NCBI GenBank assembly: GCA_012519365.1
Contig: JAAYQH010000019.1
Coordinates: forward strand, 1 to 5,460
DNA length: 5,460 nt
Source of the DNA: Planctomycetota bacterium
GTDB taxonomy: Bacteria > Planctomycetota > Phycisphaerae > Sedimentisphaerales > Anaerohalosphaeraceae
Direction: 5' to 3'
Made by a program: the position numbers and the translations under genes. Position 1 is the stretch's first letter. Each line of letters begins with the position of its first letter. Below the pieces are notes generated by a model. It did no database searches. It saw only the letters and a program-made list of their open reading frames with translations, and was not told where the DNA came from. Of the stretch, positions 1 through 5,392 are shown piece by piece.

Positions 1-893
1 CTGCCGGGTACTACTTTTACTCTCAGGGCAGCAAGCAGATAGAAATTCAAGCCGAGCAAATGTGGGTAAGGGATCAAGTTGCTCACCTAAACAAATTGTA
101 TAGTATATTAACAAATGAGAACCTTGATGACCTCGCAACCGTGATCCAAGGCCGAATCAACGAAATAACCAGTGGTTCCCGACATGCTGGCGGTTTAGGT
201 CCAGAGGTCGATCTCTTTCGCGATGAACTGGATTTTATGTATAGTATATTATCTCAATTAAAACAGCATGACAGAGCAGAAAGCCTTCAACTCGTTAACG
301 ATCGCTGTGTCGTCTTACGCATTAGGCTGCTTCAGCAATTGCCGCTTCGAATACACAAGGTAGAGCTTGGAAAAGATCAAATCCCGTCCCACTTTTATTA
401 CAACCCCATTATATCAGCGTTTGACCCGACATTAGTAGTAAAGGCCACTGATGCCGACTTTCCTCCGGATAATGATAATGATAAGGATTATATGCTGCAC
501 CTCGCAGAAAAAATACCACCTCGCACTTTCTCCGGAAAAGACTGGGTTGCTGTAACTTATTACATTGATTTCAATAGCGTTTCTGAAGACGAATTTATTA
601 ACGGCATGCAACAATTCTATTCAGAAAAAACATGGAGCCAAATCGATTATGATCTCTATTTTCCACAGATGTCAGAGTTCATGTCTAACCAGTGGTATAA
701 AACATCAAATTCACAGAAATTATGGAGCTCCTATTGGACTAAAGATCTGTTGGGCGTTATCAATGTCAATCTATTCTATTTGTCTGAAAATGTGGGTAAT
801 TGTGTGATATGGCTCAGCACAAATCCCGGATTACAGGATTTACCCCCTGGGGCACGCTTGATGCCCGGGTGTTTGCAGAGTGACGGACATTGA
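1..893 (+). CDS. Unrecognised protein, 5'-partial; possible immunity gene of an upstream cassette
   Basis: The reading frame is open from the left edge (first full codon at position 3) to the TGA at 891-893, so 296 residues are visible and the true start is probably outside. An internal ATG at 60 has no clear Shine-Dalgarno sequence. I do not recognise the family. The first half looks helical and charged; an acidic DNDNDKD stretch comes from a short GATAAT-type repeat at 468-488; the second half is rich in aromatic residues (WVAVTYYIDF, QWYKTSNSQKLWSSYW). The AT-rich base use matches the immunity candidates further on and differs from the RHS cores. The last residues appear to be read out of frame from RHS-core DNA that begins near 870-877, and the gene overlaps the GTG of tip A by 14 bases. 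Its place directly before an RHS tip is the place immunity genes hold in the next two units, so an immunity role is a reasonable guess but unproven. Confidence 0.6.
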   Translation, partial: AGYYFYSQGSKQIEIQAEQMWVRDQVAHLNKLYSILTNENLDDLATVIQGRINEITSGSRHAGGLGPEVDLFRDELDFMYSILSQLKQHDRAESLQLVNDRCVVLRIRLLQQLPLRIHKVELGKDQIPSHFYYNPIISAFDPTLVVKATDADFPPDNDNDKDYMLHLAEKIPPRTFSGKDWVAVTYYIDFNSVSEDEFINGMQQFYSEKTWSQIDYDLYFPQMSEFMSNQWYKTSNSQKLWSSYWTKDLLGVINVNLFYLSENVGNCVIWLSTNPGLQDLPPGARLMPGCLQSDGH

Positions 894-2385
894 CGCGGGA
901 ACGAATCTGGTTAAATTTTCGTATGATTACGTCGCTAATTCGAACAATATCGCCACAATTACCTTTGACCATCGGCCCGATACGCCGTATAATGCCTTCG
1001 ACTACGATCATCTGGATCGGCTGACGGAGGCCGAGTATCTGGTGGGGGTATTGACCGAAGGCGAGGTGTTTGGGATGGACGATTTGGGCAATCGCACGAC
1101 CGTGAACCTGCGGAGCGGGGCAGATCAGGTGTATGCCACCGATACGCCGAATATCACCAATCGCTATACGGCCGTGGGCGGCCAGCCGCTGGCCTATGAC
1201 GCCGCGGGCAATCTCACACAAGACCACGACGGCTACCGGTACGTCTATGACTACGAAAACCGGACCACTCGCATCTTCAAACTCGACGGCCAGACGGAAA
1301 TCGACGTCGCGCAGTACACCTATGACGCCCTGGGGCGGCGGATTGAGGCTCGGTCGTTTGCGGACGGGCAGTTGGATGCGGTGCGTCGGTACTGGTACAA
1401 CGATCAGTGGCAGGCGCTGACGCAGGAGTTGTGGCTATCAGAGCAGCCATATTCTGTCCGGCGAAATTACATTTACGGCAACTACATCGATGAAGTGCTC
1501 GTGATGAACGACGGGGCGGGCGATTTGTATTACGCCCACGACCATCTGTACAGCCCCGTCGCCCTGCTGAATGACACGGGAGCCGTTGTGGATCGCTACG
1601 AGTATGACGCCTACGGGCGGCGAAGTGTGATGACGCCGGGGTTTGCCCACCGCAACAACAGCCACTACCTCAGCGACATCGGCCTGACCGGACGCGAGAT
1701 CGACGAGCTGGACCTCGACGCCACCGCCACCCCGCGCCTCCACCACATGCACTACCGCCACCGTGATTACAGCCCGCAACTGGGACGGTTTTTGCAGCAT
1801 GATCCGCTGGGGGTAAATCCACATCCAAGTGTGGGAAATTACTTCCTCATCGATCTTCTGCATTATTTTGATGGGTTAAGTTTATTTGAGTATGTTTCTT
1901 CTAAACCGATGACTCAGTTTGACCCATTTGGCTTATACTCTACGTTAAATCCATGTTCATTGGCAGCTGCGGGTTTCACGCCCAAAGAAATTGCTGCAAT
2001 GCTTGGAATTTCTTTGGCCGCAGCACATGCGATTATTAATGGACAGTGCGACCCTATTCCTTTACCTATCTCTCGGCCCGCCCCCAAATGTCCTCCTCGT
2101 GATACTGGAGATTGTACACCTGATGAACACGCTGCATTGCAAAGTGCGGTTGATTCGGCCTGCCATGGTTCGGCTTCTCGATCCTGCAAAGGAACAGATC
2201 ATGTTGCTGTGTTATCTGCAAAATTGGCGCAAAACACTGCGTGTGCAATTGCTCGTGACCACATAAATGGAAAATGTTATAAAGGTGGAGATAAAGGCCA
2301 TAGAACAGCTGCAGGTGAAGCATGGAATGCAGTTTCTAAATGTGCCGGGATGATATGGGATAGTGTTCGTCGTAGAGTGAAATAG
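880..2385 (+). CDS. RHS repeat protein C-terminal fragment (tip A) with Cys-rich Ntox16-like toxin domain
   Basis: This is a 501-codon frame from a GTG; a stop at 859-861 closes the frame upstream and no ribosome binding site precedes the GTG, so it is best read as an RHS gene that has lost its 5' part. Full RHS proteins usually exceed 1,000 residues and form a shell around the C-terminal toxin. YD-type repeats are visible: FDYDHLDRLTEAEY (about 45-58), LAYDAAGNL (about 105), YVYDYENRTTRI (about 122), YTYDALGRRIEA (about 146) and YEYDAYGRR (240). The RHS-associated core ends with RDYSPQLGRFLQHDPLG (D at 308), then a variable linker and a perfect PxxxxDPxGL motif (PMTQFDPFGL, D at 348). In enterobacterial RHS proteins that motif marks the toxin boundary and self-cleavage. 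Residues 353-501 form the variable tip. A well-spaced gene with its own ribosome binding site follows 42 bases later, as expected for immunity. Whether it is expressed as drawn is uncertain. Confidence 0.8.
   Translation: MTDIDAGTNLVKFSYDYVANSNNIATITFDHRPDTPYNAFDYDHLDRLTEAEYLVGVLTEGEVFGMDDLGNRTTVNLRSGADQVYATDTPNITNRYTAVGGQPLAYDAAGNLTQDHDGYRYVYDYENRTTRIFKLDGQTEIDVAQYTYDALGRRIEARSFADGQLDAVRRYWYNDQWQALTQELWLSEQPYSVRRNYIYGNYIDEVLVMNDGAGDLYYAHDHLYSPVALLNDTGAVVDRYEYDAYGRRSVMTPGFAHRNNSHYLSDIGLTGREIDELDLDATATPRLHHMHYRHRDYSPQLGRFLQHDPLGVNPHPSVGNYFLIDLLHYFDGLSLFEYVSSKPMTQFDPFGLYSTLNPCSLAAAGFTPKEIAAMLGISLAAAHAIINGQCDPIPLPISRPAPKCPPRDTGDCTPDEHAALQSAVDSACHGSASRSCKGTDHVAVLSAKLAQNTACAIARDHINGKCYKGGDKGHRTAAGEAWNAVSKCAGMIWDSVRRRVK
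1321..1812 (+). repeat. RHS core repeat, copy A
   Basis: This is the part of tip A that recurs in tip B (3043-3549), and in part in tip C (4450-4875). Copy A shares a perfect 49-base run with copy B (1366-1414 against 3088-3136) and a 26-base run (1339-1364 against 3061-3086). It ends at the codons for DPLG, after which the copies diverge abruptly. Upstream of 1321 tip A carries about 440 more bases of RHS sequence that the other two copies lack. Copy A differs from B and C between about 1430 and 1530, where it has a shorter variant (VMNDGAGDLYYAHDHLYS). Confidence 0.9.
1936..2385 (+). other. Toxin domain region of tip A (Ntox16-like, tentative)
   Basis: This covers tip A residues 353-501, after the DPFGL motif. 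Two parts can be seen. Residues 367-388 form a helix-turn-helix-like stretch (TPKEIAAMLGISLAAAHA). Residues 412-488 carry six cysteines at 412, 428, 436, 455, 466 and 488, with RSCKG, NTACAIARDHINGKC and a GGDKGHR motif at 469-475. The order of cysteines followed by GG-x-x-GHR and a last cysteine resembles, from memory, a C-terminal domain seen on many RHS and type VI effectors and described as novel toxin 16. Its activity is not established by anything here. A Pro- and Cys-containing spacer lies between the two parts. Confidence 0.45.
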
Positions 2386-2416
2386 GAATAATACCAGAGA
2401 AAAATGGCGAGATATT

Positions 2417-2421
2417 AGGAG
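2417..2421 (+). promoter_or_regulatory. Shine-Dalgarno of the DUF6714-like gene
   Basis: AGGAG lies six bases before the GTG at 2428 and decides that start. It sits in the 42-base gap after tip A, so the presumed immunity gene can be translated independently of the toxin frame. Confidence 0.7.
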
Positions 2422-2427
2422 TTAACT

Positions 2428-2976
2428 GTGGAGATAGAATCTTTAAAAAAAGAGATAAATGATGCATTTGAAAGAAGTGTATATCCCGGTGATCAAAATA
2501 TTGCGATTAACAAAAAAGATTTAGAATATGAGCACCTTAAAGATTTTATCGGGGTTAATTGGCATCAGATATCTGTTGATTTTATTGTTCCTAAGCATAC
2601 AAGCAGTTTGTGTTTTATGACACCGTTGGCGTTTTGTTACTATATGCCCGCTTATATGTCGATATCGGTCGAGAATTACGTCGAATCGGATATTGTGCCA
2701 GACAATCTTGTCCATGCTTTAACCATTCGTACCCAGTGCGATTTGGATAAATTAAATACATTTAAGGAGTATTTGGGGGCCAACAACTCTTCTTTGGGCG
2801 ATGTAGATGAAGAAGTGGTTTGGTTTTATGAGCGTATAAATAACTTTACTGATAGGCAAAAAAAAACAATTTATAAGTATCTTTTGTTTTTAGTACAAGA
2901 GCACTCAGCCGATTATCCGGACAATGCACCTCAAATAGCGATTGATCGGTATTGGAAGTTCTTTATGGAAAAATAG
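2428..2976 (+). CDS. DUF6714-like protein, presumed immunity protein for tip A
   Basis: This encodes 182 residues from a GTG start supported by AGGAG. No signal peptide or membrane segment is visible, so it should be cytoplasmic. The pattern of an early YPGDQNI (about 19-25), then DFIGVNWHQIS (about 39-49) and CFMTPLAFCYYMPAYMS (about 62-78), matches what I recall of the DUF6714 family, whose hallmark is a TPeAFryYlPA-type segment; this is recollection, not a search. The C-terminal part (FTDRQKKTIYKYLLFLVQEH and onward) looks helical. Cytoplasmic location directly after a toxin tip is the classic place for an immunity protein that binds and neutralises the toxin in the producing cell. Codon use is AT-rich, unlike the RHS core but like the toxin tail, consistent with tail and immunity gene moving as one cassette. 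Confidence 0.75.
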   Translation: MEIESLKKEINDAFERSVYPGDQNIAINKKDLEYEHLKDFIGVNWHQISVDFIVPKHTSSLCFMTPLAFCYYMPAYMSISVENYVESDIVPDNLVHALTIRTQCDLDKLNTFKEYLGANNSSLGDVDEEVVWFYERINNFTDRQKKTIYKYLLFLVQEHSADYPDNAPQIAIDRYWKFFMEK

Positions 2977-2979
2977 GGA

Positions 2980-3993
2980 TTGTCACCTATAAAAATGGAA
3001 ATCTGCACAAACAATAAAACAATGACGTCTGCGCTGTGTGGTTACGACGCCTTGGGCCGTCGGATTGAGGCTCGGTCGTTTGCGGATGGGCAGTTGGATG
3101 CGGTGCGTCGGTACTGGTACAACGATCAGTGGCAGGTGTTGACGCAGGGGTTGTGGAGTCAGGCGTATGCGGGGCTTGCGCTGAGCCGTAATTACATCTA
3201 TGGCAATACTATCGACGAGGTGCTGGGGTTTGAGTGGGTGGTGGACGGGACGCCGGGGGCCCGATATTACTATCTGCACGACCACTTGTACAGCCCGGCG
3301 GCGATGCTGACCGAATGGGGCGTTGCGGAGCGGTATGAGTATGACGCCTACGGGCGGCGAAGTGTGATGTCGGCCGGGTTTGCCCACCGCAGCAACAGCC
3401 ACTACCTCAGCGACCTTGGCCTGACCGGACGCGAGATCGACGCGCTGGACCTCGACGCCGCCGCCACCCCGCGCCTGCAACACATGCACTACCGCCACCG
3501 CGACTACAGCCCAAAACTGGGACGGTTCATGCAGCATGATCCGTTGGGGATAAGGCCATATGTAATAGTTGATGGATTTCTGTTTTCTGTACCCCTTGTT
3601 GGACACTGGGGGAATAATCTGTATGGATATGTAGAGGGTTCGCCAGTATTATATCTTGACCATGACGGGTTGAAAAGGAAGGTTACATACCAGGAATGCC
3701 TCGAAACCTATCAAGGAAGACGCCAAAAGGCAATGAGCAATCTTGGCAATTGTTTGTTTGATTGTGGCATTACAATCGGTGAGGCAGGCCCAGCCATAAT
3801 TGCATGTTCGGCTTTTGCCGCTAAGTGTGGGCCATTTGCAGCAGCCTGTTGGTCTGCGTGTGGTGCGGCAACAGGAATTGCAGGAGGAGCTTGCGGGATT
3901 GCCTGTGGATGGGAATATTACAATACAAAAAAATCTGCCACTGAGGCATATGATCGGTGCATGGAAGATGCGGTTCTTTGTGAAAATCAATAG
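2980..3993 (+). CDS. Orphan RHS tip B with 11-cysteine Gly/Ala-rich C-terminal domain
   Basis: This is a 337-codon frame. TTG 2980 lies three bases after the stop of the previous gene; ATG 2995 and ATG 3022 are alternative starts, and none has a well-spaced ribosome binding site. Residues 1-21 have no RHS similarity. Homology to the other cores begins at YDALGRRIEARS (residue 22) and runs to HDPLG (D at 187). It contains the YYYLHDHLYSPAAML and YEYDAYGRR core motifs and GLTGREID. The linker leads to PVLYLDHDGL (D at 227), where the usual DPxGL has His in place of Pro. The tail (232-337) has 11 cysteines and long Ala/Gly/Cys-rich hydrophobic stretches. Such a piece cannot form the RHS shell alone, so it is best seen as a displaced toxin end rather than a working effector. 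Confidence 0.75.
   Translation: MSPIKMEICTNNKTMTSALCGYDALGRRIEARSFADGQLDAVRRYWYNDQWQVLTQGLWSQAYAGLALSRNYIYGNTIDEVLGFEWVVDGTPGARYYYLHDHLYSPAAMLTEWGVAERYEYDAYGRRSVMSAGFAHRSNSHYLSDLGLTGREIDALDLDAAATPRLQHMHYRHRDYSPKLGRFMQHDPLGIRPYVIVDGFLFSVPLVGHWGNNLYGYVEGSPVLYLDHDGLKRKVTYQECLETYQGRRQKAMSNLGNCLFDCGITIGEAGPAIIACSAFAAKCGPFAAACWSACGAATGIAGGACGIACGWEYYNTKKSATEAYDRCMEDAVLCENQ
3043..3549 (+). repeat. RHS core repeat, copy B
   Basis: This direct repeat of 1321-1812 and 4450-4875 ends at the DPLG codons. It shares a perfect 91-base run with copy C (3251-3341 against 4580-4670) and a perfect 49-base run with copy A (3088-3136). The repeat enters at the TAC codon of YDALGRR; the preceding 60 bases show no similarity to copy A. 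Confidence 0.9.
3673..3993 (+). other. Variable C-terminal domain of tip B, possible membrane-active toxin
   Basis: This covers tip B residues 232-337. It starts with a basic segment (KRKVTYQECLETYQGRRQK), followed by residues of low charge (about 255-300) dominated by Ala, Gly and Cys, including GPAIIACSAFAAKC, GPFAAACWSAC and GIAGGACGIAC, then a charged end (SATEAYDRCMEDAVLC). I recognise no catalytic motif. The hydrophobic Gly/Ala/Cys run would suit insertion into a membrane or a disulfide-bonded helical bundle. The membrane-anchored protein encoded next fits the first idea. This is inference. Confidence 0.35.
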
Positions 3994-4000
3994 AAAGGAG
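3994..4000 (+). promoter_or_regulatory. Shine-Dalgarno of the membrane protein gene
   Basis: AAAGGAG lies directly after the stop of tip B and nine bases before the GTG at 4010. It favours GTG 4010 over the in-frame ATG 4025, which is too far away. Confidence 0.7.
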
Positions 4001-4009
4001 AAATAGAAG

Positions 4010-4411
4010 GTGAAGAAATTAAAGATGAATTTTCTATTAGGCATATTTTTCTTACTTCTATTTTTTATCACATGTAAATTATGGTGGGATAAACATATAC
4101 TCAAAGGAGAAGTTTACGCTATGTCTGTTTATGCAGGCACAATACAAGCGTCGGTAGATAATAATTGTAATATATTACGAATTTACAAATTGAGTTCAAA
4201 AAAAGATAGAAGTTTTACAGGAGTCACAGAAGGTCCATTTGAAATATGGCATTGGCCGTCTCTAAGGGGAAGCAAGTACTCTTCAAGTATATTTGTAGAA
4301 GCATACAATAGAAAAACAATGAAACTTTATCAAGATGAAATTCAAAAAAATGAAACGAGGGAAAATGAACCGGGTTCAGACACTTTATCCGACCAACAAA
4401 AAGATCAATGA
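4010..4411 (+). CDS. Small protein with one N-terminal membrane segment, presumed immunity protein for tip B
   Basis: This encodes 133 residues from a GTG with a strong AAAGGAG. The N-terminus is basic (KKLK), followed by a single hydrophobic segment at about residues 7-22 (FLLGIFFLLLFFITC), then a polar domain of roughly 110 residues. By the positive-inside rule the polar domain would lie outside the cytoplasm. The middle has alternating short hydrophobic stretches suggesting strands (AGTIQASV, NILRIYKL, GPFEIWHWPS), and the end is highly charged and low in complexity (NETRENEPGSD, DQQKDQ). I do not recognise the family. It follows tip B by 16 bases and overlaps tip C by four (ATGA). Position, size and base composition make it the likely immunity partner of tip B, and its membrane anchoring would suit a toxin acting at the membrane or in the periplasm. 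Confidence 0.65.
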   Translation: MKKLKMNFLLGIFFLLLFFITCKLWWDKHILKGEVYAMSVYAGTIQASVDNNCNILRIYKLSSKKDRSFTGVTEGPFEIWHWPSLRGSKYSSSIFVEAYNRKTMKLYQDEIQKNETRENEPGSDTLSDQQKDQ

Positions 4412-5349
4412 CATTGAAGAGGCCTGAAAAGACAACACGATTCGCAGACAATGATCAGTGGCAGGTGTTGACGCAAGGGTATTGGAGTCAGCAGTATGCG
4501 GGGCTTGCGATAAGCCGCAATTACATCTATGGCAACTACATTGACGAGACGCTGGGCTTTCAGTGGGTGGTGGATGGGTCGCCGGGGGCCCGATATTACT
4601 ATCTGCACGACCACTTGTACAGCCCGGCGGCGATGCTGACCGAATGGGGCGTTGCGGAGCGGTATGAGTACGACGCCTACGGGCGGCGGAATGTCATGAC
4701 GCCGGGGTTCGCCCACCGCAACAACAGCCACTACCTCAGCGACCTTGGCCTGACCGGACGCGAGATTGATGAGCTGGACTTCGACGCCGCCGGCCCGTGC
4801 CTCTACCACATGCACTACCGCCACCGCGACTACAGCCCCCAACTGGGACGATTCCTGCAGCATGATCCGCTGGGGATAAGACCAGTATATAGGAACCTGC
4901 GACAAATCGCCGCCTTTAATCAATATCGAGATGGCATGAGTGTTTATGAATACGTCAAGAGTAATTCTATTGCAGGACTTGATCCAACGGGGAAAGCTTT
5001 GTGGTATTGCACCACAAATGCCTTTGGTGGACCTCTCGGAAAACATGGTTATATTTATGATGACAGCTTTGGGGATAATCTGGGCTCCATATTTCCCGGG
5101 TTAGGAGATGGCCGAGGAGGACAATCCTGTGGAATGGATGGTTCTTCAGGAAATAGACTTGGCGGAAATCCATATAATAGCCCATTTCCTGATGGATGTA
5201 AAGAAGGGCCAGCGCCCGGAACTCAGAGCCCTTGGGATGGTGAAACTGGTCAGGGTAAGGCGAGTTGTACAAGAATTAGGGATACGGATGATCCTGATGT
5301 GTCCCTTTGTGTCATGGCGGCTTGCTATAATGATATTATTGCTCTTTGA
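4408..5349 (+). CDS. Orphan RHS tip C with Gly-rich, probably shortened C-terminal domain
   Basis: This is a 313-codon frame. ATG 4408 overlaps the TGA of the previous gene as ATGA, which would allow translational coupling; the upstream AAAAAG is only a weak ribosome binding site. Residues 1-14 are unrelated to RHS. The core then enters at NDQWQVLTQG (residue 15), the latest entry point of the three tips. It includes YYYLHDHLYSPAAML, YEYDAYGRR, GLTGREIDELD and RDYSPQLGRF, and ends at HDPLG (D at 153). A 35-residue linker carries DGMSVYEYV and leads to LDPTG (D at 192); the usual leading Pro is Ser and the Leu after Gly is Lys. The tail (196-313) starts with WYCTTNAFGGPLGKHGYIY, becomes Gly/Asp/Pro-rich, and stops soon after a Cys-rich CVMAAC. 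A transposase begins 24 bases after the stop, so the toxin end has probably been cut off. No immunity gene follows inside the window. Confidence 0.75.
   Translation: MTLKRPEKTTRFADNDQWQVLTQGYWSQQYAGLAISRNYIYGNYIDETLGFQWVVDGSPGARYYYLHDHLYSPAAMLTEWGVAERYEYDAYGRRNVMTPGFAHRNNSHYLSDLGLTGREIDELDFDAAGPCLYHMHYRHRDYSPQLGRFLQHDPLGIRPVYRNLRQIAAFNQYRDGMSVYEYVKSNSIAGLDPTGKALWYCTTNAFGGPLGKHGYIYDDSFGDNLGSIFPGLGDGRGGQSCGMDGSSGNRLGGNPYNSPFPDGCKEGPAPGTQSPWDGETGQGKASCTRIRDTDDPDVSLCVMAACYNDIIAL
4450..4875 (+). repeat. RHS core repeat, copy C
   Basis: This is the shortest of the three direct repeats. It starts at the Asn codon of NDQWQ, equivalent to 1399 in copy A and 3121 in copy B, and ends at the DPLG codons. 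It is closest to copy B, sharing the perfect 91-base run 4580-4670. One local difference is at about 4785-4806, where copy C reads DFDAAGPCLYHMH while copies A and B read a DLDA-ATPRL version, one codon longer. Confidence 0.9.
4993..5349 (+). other. Variable C-terminal domain of tip C, likely truncated
   Basis: This covers tip C residues 196-313. It is Gly-, Asp- and Pro-rich with six cysteines (WYC, QSCGM, DGCKE, ASCTRI, SLC, AAC). The opening GKHGYIYDDSFG resembles the start of domains that read 'H-x-hydrophobic' after an RHS core, and the ending DTDDPDVSLCVMAACYN looks like the approach to a catalytic Cys/His region rather than a natural end. I cannot name the family. Confidence 0.35.
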
Positions 5350-5372
5350 AAAGTTAAACGTAACGAAGCCAA

Positions 5373-5392
5373 ATGTCCGATAATAAGGACAT
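5373..5392 (+). repeat. Short inverted repeat over the transposase start
   Basis: Arms ATGTCC (5373-5378) and GGACAT (5387-5392) flank an eight-base AT-rich loop. Both candidate ATG starts of the transposase lie in the arms. It could form a weak hairpin that limits translation, or may be chance. Confidence 0.35.

Noticed and set aside
468..488. GATAAT-type triplet-pair repeat giving DNDNDKD
   Set aside because: Only about three units inside a coding frame. It resembles a calcium-binding acidic loop but is too short and isolated to call one.
565..807. A + strand frame of 80 codons inside the first gene
   Set aside because: It is a shadow in another frame of the longer gene covering 1-893 and shows no recognisable motif or start signal.
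859..893. Frameshift joining the first gene and tip A into one RHS protein
   Set aside because: The 1-893 product has no YD repeats and differs sharply in base composition from the RHS core, so the two frames are unlikely ever to have been one gene.
1438..1863. Antisense open frames over each RHS core copy (1438-1863, 2983-3606 and 4405-5046, all - strand), whose translations resemble one another
   Set aside because: They resemble each other only because the sense-strand core is repeated. They are rich in Val/Ala/His runs typical of reading GC-rich DNA backwards and have no ribosome binding site.
4010..4090. Lipoprotein signal peptide in the small membrane protein (FITC before the polar domain)
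   Set aside because: The residue before the Cys is Thr, where a lipobox needs Gly, Ala or Ser, and bulky aromatic residues (KLWW) follow. A plain membrane anchor is the simpler reading.
1321..4875. CRISPR or integron-like array because of spaced direct repeats
   Set aside because: The repeats are 400-500 bases long, coding and in frame. There are no short repeat-spacer units or attC-like sites at the junctions.
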